A stretch of DNA of 64,000 nucleotides, taken from Orobanche coerulescens (lineage: Eukaryota > Streptophyta > Magnoliopsida > Lamiales > Orobanchaceae). The stretch spans positions 101,048,001 through 101,112,000 of the forward strand of contig CM065803.1 in the NCBI GenBank assembly GCA_033398695.1, written 5' to 3'. The notes beneath the pieces were generated by a model. That model was not told the DNA's origin and ran no database searches. It worked only from the letters and a program-made list of their open reading frames with translations. The position numbers and the translations under genes were made by a program. Positions 22,124-34,609 of this stretch are shown here, in pieces; the first letter of the stretch is position 1, and the number at the start of each line of letters is the position of its first letter.

Positions 22124-24388
22124 TACAAAATTATGTTACCTTTCAATCGGGTACATCCACGTGTAGTGCACTGGACCAGTGACCAATAACTGCCTGGGAA
22201 GGTGGATCATGAGGTGAGGCATGAGGTCAAAAAAGTTTGGAGGAAATATTCGCTAAAACTTGCACAAGATATAGATGATCTCATCTTGAATTTGACGCAA
22301 ATCAGATCTCTTGACTTCTCTCATACATATTTTCTGGAAAAATCTTGACAATGCAACACACGGCTGGACCACCTGTTTTGGTAAGTACGGTCGAATAAAT
22401 ACCGGAAATAGGCGTTGGAGTAGGATATGACAATCATGACTCTTCAAACCAGTTAACTTGTTCTCCCTGAAATTAACACATCTTCCTATATTTCCAGCAT
22501 ACCCGGTAGGATACCTAGCAGTCTTTATCCAGCAAAATATCTCAGTTCTCTGCTCGGCAGTGATGGTGTAAGCTGCCTTAGGCATTTTTTGTTTTCCCTT
22601 GATAGTTTTCAACCACAAATGTTTTCTTATGCTCATTTCTTCCAAACCTTTGCGTGCTTTTGGCCCGTCTTTGGTCTTTCCATCCCAACCTAACGTTGTC
22701 CCAACCACACTTTCGCAAACATTCTTTTCAATGTGCATGACATCCAAGAAGTTCCTTATCAGTAACTTCGACCAGTAAGGCAATTCCCAGAATATACTTT
22801 TGTGCGACCAATACTTATACCTGTCGGGCCCTTCAGGGGTTGCTGTAATCACATCAGGATGGTTGCTAAGCTGACCAAAATCGTACTCATTAAGAATTGA
22901 TAGTATTTCATCACCTGTCTACTGTCGTGGTGGCTCGTCCATTTCTACAGTGCCATCAAATGCTGCATCATCCATACGCCACTCATGTTCCCTCTCAAGC
23001 CATATCCGATGACGCATTCGGATAACTTTCCTACAGTGGTACCTAGCACAATCTGCATTCAAACACACTGGACAACCTCTATATCCACTAATAACAGATC
23101 CAGACAGCATTCCATATGCTGGAAAATCACTAATAGTGCCGATACACATGGCGTGCAAGTAGAACGTCTCGGACGAATAACTGTCGTACGTGGGATGACC
23201 TTGTTCCCACAACAATTTCAGCTCCTCTATCAAAGGTCTCATATACACATCGATACACTTTCCCGGATATCCCGGCCCCGGGACTAACATGGTCAACATA
23301 TTATACTCCTTCCGCATACACATCCACGGAGGAAGATTGTAAGGAATCACTACAACAGGCCATATGGTATATGAAAGACTCATGTTACCAAAAGGGTTGA
23401 AACCATCAGATGCAATCCCGAGCCTCACATTTCGGATTTCTGAAGAAAAATTCGGATACTCCCTATCTATATGCTTCCACGCTTCTCCATCTGAAGGGTG
23501 TATCATAGTATCCCTGTCATTAGTGCGCGGCTCGGCATGCCATCTCATTGCTTTTGCCGTGTGAGGAGACATAAAAAGTCGTTCCAACCTGTCCTTCAGT
23601 GGAAAATACCAAAGTACCTTCACCGGTTTCTCTTTTCCAGAAGGAGTGATCCTATATCTCTCTGTATCACATACAGGACATCTCGTGAGGTCTTCATTAG
23701 GATGCCCCCATAATAGAACACAATCATACATGCAGATGTGGATCTTAATGTAGGAAAGACCAAGATCTCTCAAAATTCGTCTCATTTTTGAATATGTATT
23801 AGGAAGATGATGACCCTGTGGAAGTATATTACTCGTAAGCTCCAAGTAATCATCTACAGACCTGATGGATGATTTGTTTTCCACCTTTAATCTCATCGTT
23901 TCCATGACACAATCAAGAACAGTCATGTTACACCCTGGGTATAGAGGGGTCTGTTGGAGTTGAATTAGCTTATTGTACCTGTCAAGCCCAGCAGTATTGC
24001 AATGCAACGGTCTACGGGGTCGTGGGATTTGCTCAGTTGGTACAAACGTCTCGGAAAAACCAAACACATCATCAATCAACCTCCTCTTCGGATCGGTGAA
24101 CCCGTTGTTACCACTAAATTGTCCGTGATCATACGGAATAACAAAATTCGGTGCTTCACCGTGGTATATCCAACATGTATATTTACTCCAAAAACCATTC
24201 TTCTTTAGGTGTTCCCAGACCTCATCAAATGGAAAACGAAACATATCACTGCGACATCTACATTTATTACATGGACAGTAGTGCAACGTATTACCACTGT
24301 CGTGCTCTTTTACAAATCTCATAAACTGCTTCATCCCATCCATTACACTTGGATCCCATTTTCGTAACCCAATCCAACTCTTGTCCAT
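21925..24388 (-). pseudogene. tnp2: TNP2-type CACTA transposase
   Basis: Exon 1 runs 24388-22140 and exon 2 about 22049-21925. The ATG at 24388 (MDKSWIGLRKW) fits the family; the earlier ATG at 24412 precedes a splice acceptor. The N-terminal Transpos_assoc domain has HYCPCNKCRCRSD. The catalytic TNP2 domain follows: GIASDGFNPF, LPPWMCMRKEY, DFPAYGMLSG and LDVMHIEKNVCE. The DUF4218-type region (DLMPHLMIHLPRQL, HYTWMYPIER) ends at a splice donor, and exon 2 has NKSAPEGCIAESY. The enzyme cuts and rejoins CACTA ends. TAG codons at 22919-22921 and at about 22250 interrupt it, and the C-terminus is cut short at about 21925. Confidence 0.93.
22083..22121. repeat. (TA)n microsatellite in the TNP2 intron
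   Basis: About 19 uninterrupted AT dinucleotides inside the intron between TNP2 exons 1 and 2. Confidence 0.95.
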
Positions 24389-24412
24389 CCTGAAAATGTA
24401 TACATTTTCCAA

Positions 24413-24770
24413 TATTAATCCAACTAACTAATATTGTTCAAATTATAAATGAAATCACAACAAACAATTAACCATAATGATTATCATCATAAAACTTAAT
24501 CGTTTTACATAAAAGCTATCGAATGTAACATGAATAATACAAAGTTTCGAAATCACAATAAAAAAATACAATAAAATACATACCTTAATCGAAATGGTGA
24601 TTATAACAACTGGTAGAAACCTTCGTCACTCCAGCTAGCACAACTCAAAGTAGCAAATCACAAGCTTTTTTCGGGAATAACTGACAGAATCGGGAATAGA
24701 AATCTGCTCTTTAGCGGGGAGAGGGGCAAGATTGGGTTGGTGTTCCCTGAACTATAAATAATTTTCACTT
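24413..24770. other. 5' flank of the TNP2 gene
   Basis: AT-rich region between TNP2 and the right subterminal array. It should contain the transposase promoter on the minus strand and perhaps a 5' intron ending at the acceptor just before 24388. No clear TATA box was chosen. Confidence 0.4.
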
Positions 24771-24774
24771 GGAG

Positions 24775-25640
24775 GTTTAGCCGATGACCTAGATCTAGGT
24801 CGTCGGCTAAAGTATATTATTTTTTTTTTCTTCAGAAAAAATGTTTAGCCGCCGACCTCGATCTAGGTCGTCGGCTAAACCATTACAATATTATTTTTTT
24901 CGGAAGAAGTATAGCCGACGAGAGAGATATAGGTCGTCAGCTAAAGTATATTATTATTTTTCTTCGAAAAAATGTTTAGCCGCCGACCTCGATCTAGGTC
25001 GGCCCAAACCATTACAATATTATTTTTTTTTCGAAGGAGTTTAGCCGACGACCTAGATCTAGGTCGTCGGCTAAAGTATATTATTTTTTTCGAGAAAAGT
25101 GTTTAGCCGCCGATCTCGATCTAGGTCGCGGCTAAACCATTACAATATTATTTTTTCGGGAGGAGTTTGGCGACGACCTAGATCTAGGTCGTCGGCTAAA
25201 GTATATTATTTTTTTAAAAAGTGTTTAGCCGCCGACCTCGATCTAGGTCGCCGGCTAAACCATTACAATATTATTTTTTTATCGGAAGGAGTTTGTGACG
25301 ACCTAGATCTAGGTCGTCGGCTAAAGTATATTATTTTTTAAAAGTGTTTAGCCGCCGACCTCGATCTAGGTCGTCGGCTAAACCATTACAATATTATTTT
25401 TAAATCGGAAGGAGTTTAGCCGACGACCTAGATCTAGGTCGTCGGCTAAAGTATATTTTTTTTTTTTCGGTCGGCCAAACGTTATCTCGGTCGTCGGCTA
25501 AACCTCTTTAATATAGCCGACGACTATTTCGACATTTAGCCGACGACCTCTGCCAAGTCGTCGGCTAAAGTGCGAAGTTTAGCCGATGACACTTTATAGT
25601 CGTCGGCCGTTTTTTTTCGGGTCGTCGGCTAAAGTACTTT
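24775..25640. repeat. Right subterminal array of CACTA element 2 with higher-order repeats
   Basis: Inverted motif pairs TTTAGCCGACGAC and GTCGTCGGCTAAA are arranged in a higher-order unit of about 121-131 bp. Units beginning TTTAGCCGCC start near 24843, 24974, 25102, 25223 and 25347. Each unit alternates the palindrome GACCTAGATCTAGGTC with GACCTCGATCTAGGTC and the spacers ACCATTACAATATT and AAAGTATATTATT. The left end shows no such higher-order order. Confidence 0.9.
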
Positions 25641-25744
25641 TTTTGGTAGTGTATGAAGGTTGAAGGTGGAGAGGGTAACTCTCAAAGTCGCGAAATTTGA
25701 GTGTGGGTTGAAGTGACTGTCTGAAAATGAAAGGGGGTGTTGTC

Positions 25745-25755
25745 CTATATATACA
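25745..25755 (-). promoter_or_regulatory. TATA box of the solo gypsy LTR
   Basis: GTATATATAGG on the minus strand, just downstream of the palindrome array in the LTR's own orientation. Confidence 0.6.
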
Positions 25756-25764
25756 AAATGGTTA

Positions 25765-26190
25765 TTAGCGCGCGCTATGGATGTATATTTAGCGTGCATT
25801 AACGGGCTTGTAGTCTATTGTCTCGGTCTGGTCTCGGCTTAGAGTATGCTAACATCATTTACGTGCGCTAAGTACAGCAATTAGCGTACGCTACCACACC
25901 ATATAGCGTGCACTAACGACCATACGAAGCTTTACTGGCCTCACTGTACTCAACTTTAGCGTGCGCTAGCCTCATACCATTACTGTACGCTAAGCACCAT
26001 TGACTCGACTTTTCCAAAAGCCGTCCAGATTCATTCCGACATATCCCAACAAAGATCCGCGGTCTGATCTCACCTACCACCCTGTCTTAATAAAGTTTAC
26101 TACGTATAGCGCGCGCTAAGGCTCATACATAGCGTGCGCTAGAAAACTCAATTAGCGTACGCTATGCTCAGACGTTAGCGTGCGCTACAA
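25765..26190 (-). repeat. TAGCGYACGCTA palindrome array of the solo LTR
   Basis: About a dozen copies of AGCGYRCGCTA-type words spaced 15-60 bp apart, the inverted counterpart of the array at 1575-2000. Confidence 0.8.
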
Positions 26191-26341
26191 GTGCATAAAT
26201 ACAATTATGAACAACATCATTCATGAAATCATACGCTCAACAGCACAGGATCATGAAATACGAAGGATAATACTCTGATCAAATACAACATATACAATGT
26301 CACAAGGTTCAAAATACACATTAGAATCTCGGGTATTACAT

Positions 26342-26970
26342 CCTGCAGGGTTTAATATAATAATCATTATCGAGCTCCTTAAGGGGACATCATCAACCCG
26401 CACAAGTCGGGAACACGGTTTCTAATAATAATAATAATTTTCATATAAATAATATTATTGCCCAAGATACGAAGCTTATTGAGTAAGTCATTTTGACTCT
26501 CACTCATGGTAAATCAAAGTAATAAATATTATAAATACACAATTAAATATTATATACAGAGAATTAAGAAAGAATAATTATCCGAGATTTACGTTCTTCT
26601 TACAGTCAGTACAGAAGACACTATCTCACTTCGATCCTGTTCAATGTATACAAATACGCTAATGCATGCTAATAGTCAAGACCAACTAATCTCAAGCATA
26701 CACTACAACCTTTCACATATTAGTCTAATAATTATATAGGTTGCGAACTATTATATTATTTTATAAGGCACCGATAATGTGATCTTCCATCTGACACCAA
26801 TACACCACATTATCTACAATTTAAAATAATTAGACATTTCATTTGCATAACCATACCGTGAATAAATATGCAAAATATGTGACTAAATGTAATTAATATT
26901 CTCATAGGTAGTTACAGGGAAATAAGGTAATACAAGCATAAAGTATGCTTTGCAGTATACAACCCTAACA
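26342..26970 (-). repeat. 5' LTR of copia element 1, outer part
   Basis: Matches 3400-3967 (with a small insertion near 26420-26460) and ends on the plus strand at ...CCCTAACA, i.e. TGTTAGGG on the minus strand. The flanking TTAGG (26971-26975) would be the target duplication; its partner lies outside the window. Beyond it the sequence is a CACTA transposase, the older insertion target. Confidence 0.85.
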
Positions 26971-27590
26971 TTAGGATCCGTCTCATTATCATATGCATAT
27001 TATGAAGACGATAACCTTCTGGTAGCATATTACATGTGAGCTCCAAATAATCATCCACGTCCTTGATGGATAATCTATTCTCCACCTTTAACCTCATTGC
27101 ATGACACTATCAAGAATAGTCATATTACACCTGGGATACAGAGAGGTTTGTGGAAGGTGTATGAGATTGTTGTACCTGCCAACGGAAACAGTGTTGAGAC
27201 AGTGACTTGGATCAACATCATGGGACTCGTGATGTTCAATAGGTACACCCATCTGAGAATAACAAAACATGTATGTCAATCAACCTTTTTGTGGGATCTG
27301 TGAACGTGTTTATGTTGTACTGTCCATGTTCGTGTGGAAGAAGCAACATAGATTCTCCACCGTTGTAAATCCAACATGTATATTTCTCCTGAAATTTGTT
27401 TTTTAGGTGCTCCCATAAAATATTAAATGAGAAACAATACATATCACTACGACTACATTTATTGCACGGGCAATAGTGGAATGTACTACCCTTGTCATGG
27501 TCCTTCAAAAATTGCATGGACTTTTTCATTCTAAAAGTTACTCTAGCATCTCATTTCTGTGATCCTATTTAACATTTATCCACTATCCTG
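26971..27590 (-). pseudogene. tnp2: TNP2 transposase remnant of CACTA element 3
   Basis: Minus-strand pieces match the N-terminal third of the TNP2 gene at 24388: KDHDKGSTFHYCPCNKC at about 27500-27450, YTCWIY and HEHGQY, then LYPRCNMTILDSVM and MRLKVENRLSIKDVDDYLEL at about 27090-27030. At least two frameshifts separate them. It is cut off at 26970 by the copia LTR. It is more decayed than element 2's gene and belongs to the same family. Confidence 0.88.
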
Positions 27591-27959
27591 AAAATAGGAA
27601 TGTACTAAATCAATCAACATATTTTTCATCTATATTTTCTTCACAATTTCATCACAGATCAAATTTATGAATGTCATCGAAATTCATCATGTATATCCAT
27701 AATATCAACATATTTCAAAATATTTAATGAATACTTCATATTTTTTGAGCATTCATCATATTCAATCACATTAAAACAAATTTAGTTATTCAATAAGTGA
27801 AATATGGTTAATTAACATGATTAACATACATATACATTGCGAAATATAGCTTCATAAGTACAATCCATATAGATTTCGAGTTTTCTCCGTCTAAGTTTTT
27901 CTTATAGTGTGCAAAATGGCTTTAAAATGATTAGTTTTAGCATAATTGAGATTATGTAT
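27591..27959. other. Non-coding part of CACTA element 3
   Basis: AT-rich DNA between the transposase start and the subterminal motifs, in the position of the transposase 5' flank. No specific signal seen. Confidence 0.4.
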
Positions 27960-28248
27960 TTTTTTAGGTTTAGCCTCCGATCTAGGATTAGTCGTCGGCT
28001 AAAGTAGGTAAAGGTCGTCGGCTAAAGTAAAAAAAAGTCATCGGCTACTTTAGCCGATGACTAAATCATCTTTGGCCAACGACCACACAAGATCTCATCG
28101 ACGAGAAGCCTTCCGTCGGCCATTCCTCCATACTTTAGCCGATGAGAAGCCTACCGTCGGCCGTTCCTCCATACTTTAGCCGACGAGTATACAAGGTGGT
28201 TGGCCATTCTACCTCGTTTCATCGGCTAAAGTCCTTATTTTTGTAGTG
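27960..28248. mobile_element. Right end of CACTA element 3
   Basis: Subterminal TTTAGCCGACGAG and GTCGTCGGCTAAAG motifs lead to a terminus reading TTTTTGTAGTG at 28248, i.e. CACTACAAAAA inverted. AGC (28249-28251) would be the target triplet. The left end is beyond the window. It shares its subterminal motif with element 2 but is more diverged. The DNA to its right is the GAG-pre-integrase region of copia element 2. Confidence 0.82.
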
Positions 28249-29613
28249 AGCCCATATTTATCCATTTTATGAACCTTGATCTGACCAATATGACCAAGTC
28301 TAAGATGTCATTTAAGTGCTTGGTTTGTATCATCCCTGTCATGCTTTCTAGTTATAGTGTTCACAATAGTTTTAATTTTTATATCTAAATGGTATAAACC
28401 ATTCAATAATGTAGCAGTACCAATCAATTTAAAATAAATACGGCAAGACCCATCTCAAATAAAGAAATGAAATCCCTTACGGTCCATGATCAGAATTGAT
28501 ATAATACTGTTATGCCCCTTGGACAAAACAAGTACATCATCAAAGTAAGAATAAAACCGGATTCTAAATCCAACATAAGTGATTCAACATCAGTAGCTTT
28601 TGACATTATGCCCACTGTCGACTGTTACCATCACTTCTACAACTCCAAGCTTCCTACTTCGTTCGAGATCCTGATTTATTATACCATTGTGGGAACTCGC
28701 ACCAGAATCAAGTATCTAAAAGGTAGAATATATAGTTCCAAATAATTTATTTTCAAAACTAACAGTTCCGTACCTGAAGGCGTATTGAGGTTAAGTTTTA
28801 GACAGGACCTCCTCCAGTGGCCCAACTCACCGCAGTTGAGGCATGCATCCATTTTTGGCCTCCTTACTCTTATGAACCATTGGGGCCTTGCCCTTAAACT
28901 TGTCGATATTGGCTCTGGGACCAAATTGCTGGTCTTTCTTTCTTCCTATTTTTAGACCTCCAAGGGCCAAAAGAAATGGCAAGTGCAGCTTCCTTCCCTT
29001 TATTTGAGACCTGGCAGTCGACAGTTTGTTCATCAGCCCAGCTAAGTTACATGCAATCTCTCATTTCAGTTGTAGTTCATGACAAATAGGAAAATGAGTC
29101 ACGAAGTTACTGCAGGATGAGGCCAGTTTGAAGAGAGACATGCATATGAAAATAGAGAGCTTCCAATCTCTCAATCATCGAGATCAATTTGAGGACATGG
29201 TCCCAAACTCTCTCTCCTTCCTTCATCCTGGAGCCGAACAATAGCTTTGATATTTCATATCTACCAGTTTGACTATGCTTTCCATAGAGCTCAGTCCGGT
29301 GCGCTAAGATAGCTCTCGAAAATGTCATCTTTTTATGGACATGTTGAAGCTCATTAGTCATAGAGACTAACATGTACCCATACACTCTTACATCGTCTTT
29401 CACCCATTTTCATGGGCATCAACTTCCTGATTGGCTCGGGTTCTTGTAGGATCTGCTGGGATGTCCGCCTCCAAGAAGTACCCCAGCATTTTCATCACGA
29501 GGGCAATCCTCAAGTTCCACATCCAGTCCAAAAAATTTAGACCAGTTAGGGTCTTCTTTTCGAGTAATATTGGTAGCGGGTTCAATGTCATTTTGAGAGT
29601 GTTGTTTGTTTGA
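28249..29613 (-). pseudogene. gag: Copia element 2: gag, protease and pre-integrase remnant
   Basis: From right to left: Gag begins at about 29591 (LTGLNFLDWMWNLRIAL). Its middle includes RYEISKLLFGSRMKEG and WDHVLKLISMIERLEAL at 29290-29150. A zinc knuckle CLNCGELGHWRRSC (CX2CX4HX4C, intact) lies near 28850, then decayed protease. HLRLGHIGQIKVHKMDKYG of the GAG-pre-integrase domain lies at about 28320-28252, where CACTA element 3 cuts it off. Several frameshifts are present. It is a different family from copia element 1. Confidence 0.85.
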
Positions 29614-31200
29614 CTGCAAAGAATGATACAAGATTCGTTAGTGATTGTTTAGTGATGATAGGGGTGTAGAATTTAAGGACTTTCATATTCATTAACTCGG
29701 CTCTCACTATTTTTATCGACACTACACACTCCCATGTGGAATCCGAAAGTCATGGTTGACTTCGTAGTGGTGATCGAGTTCTTTACAAAGTCTAATAGAG
29801 GACAACCCATACAGTTTCTAGTCTATTATTCTTTTTAAAATGGTGTCTAATACCAACCCATCTAATAGATGATTCGATCTTCTTTTATTCCTAGTTCACT
29901 TTCCGTCAACCCAGACGGTTTATGTGGCTTGCTGAACTATTTAAGTTTAAACCGTCAACTCCTATCACGCTGATAGTTGAATCTTACTTGGAAATCCATA
30001 CGACTTCTAGGGGTTTGATTTATCATAATCGAAGACATCTAATACACTCTAAGAATTTATCGATCTTCCCTAGAACACTACCCCGCATACTCGGAAGAAT
30101 AGTATTTCAGTATAGATTTCAATTTTCCATGAGTTTGATGGAGGGTAGGAAACCTCGTAATATTTATAACTTGGTATTTGTAAGTAGGAGTATTACGCGA
30201 TTAGATGTTACACTTTGCATATTAATCCGTTTATAAGCGCAGGTTGTCGGTTTGTTTGTTTTCATAAATATGAAAAACATCCACAACCTAGTATCTATCA
30301 ACATGCAGTTCATGGACCGTTCCTAAGTACCGAGTCATCAACGACCTAGTAAAATTCAAGTAATTAAACTATATGTCTTGAATCTTCATCTTCTTGGCGG
30401 TTCGTCCTCGGCTCTTCCTCATAGCTAATAATTTTATTATTTTATTAAAAATTACATCCTATACAAATTTTCTAGTAAAAATAAATTGGCTCAAAATGGC
30501 CTTTACAATCCCATCGAATAAAGAGTCAGAAGACAAGTCCATTAACTATATCACCATTGCATAATAGATTCAATAAATACATTAAAGTAATGGCATAAAT
30601 AATCAATTTAATATATTGATCCAATCAATACAAAATTAATATATCTAATAGAAGTAATCTAATTAACTCACACAAATGACAATTTCAATTTGTTCCGGAT
30701 AAAAAGAAATATTTCATTGAATCAATTCCCTTAAAAGAAAACACCATAATTTTCTTTTACTCAAATTAAATCCAATTTAAATTGCGGAGAATTAATTTAT
30801 GAAACACAAAATAAAAATAGAGTCAGAAAATACAGCCCGAGCCAAGCCCGCTGCCCGACACCATAGTCGTCTCTTGGCCGAGAGGGACTCAGCCCCTCGG
30901 CCGCTGCCTATCGAGAGTAGGCAGCATGCTGCCGGCCACTATCGATAGCCTCAATACAGCCCCTAGCTGCCGGTTAAGGCCATTTTTCCAACACGTCTTT
31001 TCATCCTGAATCCAAAAATAATATTTTTATAATTTTTAAATTATACTTATAAATCAATCTTCCTAACCATTCGACAAATTATTAAATATTACCGATTAAT
31101 CCAATTATGATTCTAAATCATAAGAACATTTAACCATGCATTCCAAATACTAATATCATTTATACAATCTCATAAATCTTTCTCCGGTACAACTCTTGGA
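29614..31200 (-). other. Leader region of copia element 2
   Basis: Sequence upstream of gag with no coding signature: mixed composition to about 30480, AT-rich to 30840, then a GC-rich block (30840-30990) with GGCCGAGAGG-like words. Copia element 1 has a comparable GC-rich block in its leader. I could not identify a primer-binding site, so where the LTR begins is uncertain. Confidence 0.45.
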
Positions 31201-32165
31201 TTCGAGGCCTAAAACCGAAGGCGCCGCAAAATAATACTATTGATTTAATCAATAAACCGAACCCCTTGAAGACTTTTATTAAATTTTGATATTTATCATA
31301 GTTCTAAATTGTTGAAGCTTTGTGATATTCCCGAGCACCAAAAGCACCGTGCCTCTATGTATCACGCATCGGAAAGATGATCGAATAAATTTCTATCTTT
31401 TTTTCTCTAAGAACACGGCTAGAAGTAGATAGGAAGAGCTTTCCATATTTATTTTGATCACTGTAAGTGATAAATAATTTTCTTCAAGAACACACTTCAA
31501 ACTTGAAATTACAACTTGAAAAGAATTTTTCTCTCCCTCTTCTCTCAATGCTACAGCCGAAATGTGTTTGCATGGAGTAGTGGAGGATGATTTAGATGTA
31601 GTATATAAAACAATCAATCCCACATCATGTCATAATTAATGCATAATAATATATACCAAGTATATATAAAACTCTCTCATATCTTATCATATCATAACCA
31701 TGACAAAAAAAGAACTACACACCATGTGGAGGGGGTCATGAGAGGATTATTTAATGATCGGTTCATTTCGGTCTGTGAAACGGACCCTGCTGTGTCTACT
31801 CTGATAGATATACCTTGGTACGTTTCAATAATAATATAATTAATTAGTTCAATTAATTATATTAAATATAATTCTCTAAGAAATAATATGAATTAAATTT
31901 AATAACTTGGTAATTTATGTAATTCATTAGATCGTATAAATTTATTTAATAAATTAAATTTGACATCAAATATCCAAATATTAACCAAGAGAGAATAGGC
32001 TCAATTTAATCAATTATCTATCCTGTGTACGCGACTATGTAGGTTTGTCTCAGTTAGAAATGGGAGGATCTGAAGAGTGTTAGCACCACCGAGCCAGTCC
32101 CATGTCCTATACCGTAACCAAACTGAGAACGAATGATAAGGATTGTTGGTCACAGTAAACTTAAC
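31200..32165 (-). repeat. Probable 5' LTR of copia element 2
   Basis: On the minus strand a likely LTR start (TGTGACCAACAATCC near 32154, or TGTCAGTTAAG at 32170) leads to a TATA-like TTTTATATAC at 31601-31610. Position upstream of gag and leader supports an LTR. No second copy is in the window, so both boundaries are estimates. Confidence 0.45.
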
Positions 32166-33136
32166 TGACAGCTTAGAAGGGGGGAGGGTTGAATAAATTG
32201 TACTCTTTTTTGAAGTTTAAACGCATAATGGACGATTAATGCGTGATGTTGCGACTACAGCAACTAAGTGTTTTCGTGTTAGCTTGATGCTTACAGGATT
32301 TCTCAGAGTAAGTATAATACAATCACATGCAGTAGGTAAGCAGTAAGTAAAACAAGTAGAAATACAGGGTTTAATGTGGTTCGAGGCACCATCCTCTACA
32401 TTCACAGATTCTCCACATAAGATTAAATATTTACTAAAATCAATACATACATAACTATATGATTTGAACTAAACCCATCACTCTATCTTTCACACAGATC
32501 GATACACCTGATTGTAGCTTTAAGCCGTTCACATAGATTAGTTTTAGGCTTCCTTGAAATAACTTCTTCTCACACATATTAAAGCTTCGTTCTGAACTCT
32601 CTTCATCCCACACAGGTCAGAAAGGTCCCTTCTTAGTCCACACAGGGCTAATGCACTCAATGATCAAAGTACGGTATTACAAGTATTCTGAATCATAGCC
32701 GCAGGCTTTTAGTTCCTTGTTGTGATGTGCTGTTCACAGTTGAGGACTAAAGATTTCTCCAATAAGGATATGTAATTTAGGATTTGAAGAAATTGATTGC
32801 TCGTGTATGCAAGTTGATTAGTACTTCAGTTTATTCAGTAAGGGAGCAATTCCTTGGTATTGTGCTATTTATAACCTTGAAAACAGATTCATTTTAAATG
32901 TTTGGCTGATTGGTGAGATGTTGACACTTCAGATTGACGGCTGATAAATGTTTGAATTAAAGTGTCTAGCATTAAATCCTTTAGACATTCTTTTTGGCCT
33001 TTATTAAATTCTCTTCGGTCCACACTCAGCGGATTCATTAAATATTGTCCTATCAGCATTAAATGCACTTTAAAAAATGTGATTACTTTGTAAGTAACGA
33101 ATTGCTTATTTCCCAACGATTAAAATTCTAAGTATT
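32166..33136 (-). repeat. 3' LTR of copia element 3, outer part
   Basis: Plus-strand TGACAGCTTAGAAGGGG at 32166 would be the LTR terminus. Text such as GTGGTTCGAGGCACC and CCTCTACATTCACAG is typical of Sirevirus/Tork-like plant LTRs, from memory. The LTR is interrupted by a solo gypsy LTR and resumes at 35389. The two parts add to about 1.1 kb. Confidence 0.65.
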
Positions 33137-33639
33137 TGTAATATCCGCGTTTTCTAACCTTGGTAATTTCTATTTTTGGTGCATTTTCGTTTCGGACAAC
33201 TCGCCTGGCACTGTTTTGTAATTCTGAACCTATTTTATTCTTGGAGTTTTTCCGTTTAGATGGGTCTTGATAATGTTTTTACGTAATTTCATCTCGTGTT
33301 ATATTCTGTCTCATGTGTTCTTGATTCTCGTTAAATTCGTTCGATTCCGTTGTTTTCTTACTTCCATGAGTTCGTATGCTTGTGTAGAGCATGTTGCGAG
33401 TTTCGGATTGTTAATCCGACGTTGTGTCGTGATTTTTCGTATGTTTGGGCCGTTTTTGTAATTTCCTAGAAGTTTAGGGAATTTGTCCCTTATTCGACTT
33501 TGGTTGTGTACCTCAGATCGTTTTGGGTTCCGTGCTTCCATTTCGTGTTATTGTTGCCCAAATATCGATCCCTGTTGCTTTTATTCTCCTTCCGGATCTT
33601 TTTTTCGTCATTTTGGGACCCGAGGGGGGGTGTGGGCCG

Positions 33640-33955
33640 CGGCACAAGGATTGTGAGCCGCGGCACACACATCGCCCAGTTGTTGCCTAAACAAACTGTA
33701 CCGTGTGCCGCGGCACAAGGATTGTGCGCCGCGGCTGCAGTCGGTGCCGTGGCACACTTGTCCGCCGCGGCACACCGTGTGACACTTGCCGGCCAAATCG
33801 ATCCGCGTGCCGCGGCCTGATCCCGGCGTGCCGCGGCACATGCAGTCGAGCCGCGGCACCGCCGGATGAGCCGCGGCTGTGAGCGGTCAGCCGACCACTG
33901 GGCACAATTTTTGGCTCTGTGCCGCGGCACAGTTTAGCTGAGCCGCGGCACACAA
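33640..33955 (+). repeat. GTGCCGCGGCAC palindrome array in the solo LTR
   Basis: About 15 copies of GCCGCGGC-centred words (full form GTGCCGCGGCAC) are spaced 10-35 bp apart just upstream of the TATA-like site GCTATATCT at 33966. Position is the same as the TAGCGCACGCTA array in the 1251 LTR, but the sequence is unrelated. Overlapping open frames rich in Arg/Ala/His are by-products of the repeat. Confidence 0.88.
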
Positions 33956-33964
33956 CGCGGTCAG

Positions 33965-33974
33965 CGCTATATCT
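33965..33974 (+). promoter_or_regulatory. TATA-like site of the solo LTR
   Basis: CGCTATATCT follows the palindrome array. A pyrimidine-rich stretch and GAGAGAGAGAG lie 40-80 bp downstream. Confidence 0.45.
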
Positions 33975-34609
33975 GCTTCTTATTCAGCGAGAATCACTCA
34001 TTTCCTCCCCCTTCTTCAACCGTGCGAGAGAGAGAGAGTCTTGAGAGGGAGAGTTCCTCCATCTATCACTTAATTGTGTAGATTTCTTCATCCCTTTTCG
34101 ATCGGGTGGCTCGGATTGCGGATCTAACACGTGGTTTTTGGATTTGAATGCTTGATTCTTCAAGAGGTAAGAATTCCTTTAACCCTAGTATGATTTTGGG
34201 GAGGGTTTGGTGGTGATCTTGTGTTTTAATTCGAATTAACCGATGTTGTTATTAGATTTTGATAGTATACTCGTGACCCTTGGCTTTCTTGTTTTTGATT
34301 GGGATGAAATCCCGTTGTTATACCATTGACCGATTTCATTTCCTTTTGCACTCTTGGTGTCCGATGAATTGTCCCAACGGGTAGAATTAGGATTAATTCT
34401 TACCTTTCCGCATTATTGAGACTTGTGTATACCGTTATTGTGTTAGGATTGGATTTGGGAGGATTGTTCGGACCGAAACCTATTCCGTCGTCGTTTCCTT
34501 CGTTTCGTTTCATTCAAGGCAAGTACATGTATTACATTTCGTTATGTATATTGTGATTTTCGAAATGAATGATGAATGGTGATTTTTGGGTGCGTGAGTT
34601 GTGTTCCTT

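Larger units (their letters stand above)
17844..25651. mobile_element. CACTA (En/Spm) element 2 with TNPA-like and TNP2 genes
   Basis: The inverted ends begin CACTACCAAAAA and run into TTTAGCCGACGACC, matching over about 32 bp with a few differences. The duplication TAT flanks it (17841-17843 and 25652-25654). The 7.8-kb element has the two-gene plan of autonomous CACTA elements: TNP2 transposase (24388-21925) and a TNPA/Transposase_24-like gene (20903-18640), both on the minus strand. Both ends carry many TTTAGCCGACGAC inverted motifs. Stops and frameshifts in both genes show this copy is probably not autonomous today. Confidence 0.93.
25652..26340 (-). repeat. Solo gypsy LTR, promoter-side part (right of CACTA 2)
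   Basis: On the minus strand it starts TGTAATACCCGAG at 26340. It carries the palindrome array and a TATA box, then reaches the CACTA insertion. It continues at 17843 on the other side. Palindrome type and termini match the LTR at 1251-3399, so both belong to one subfamily. Confidence 0.85.

Noticed and set aside
16069..26346. Perfect 5-bp target duplication for the split solo LTR
   Set aside because: CCTGC is present on both sides but is one base off at the right edge (an extra T at 26341), so I call it near-perfect only.
33490..33953. Overlapping Arg/Ala/Cys-rich open frames on both strands
   Set aside because: They arise from the GC-rich palindrome array, which has few stop codons in any frame.
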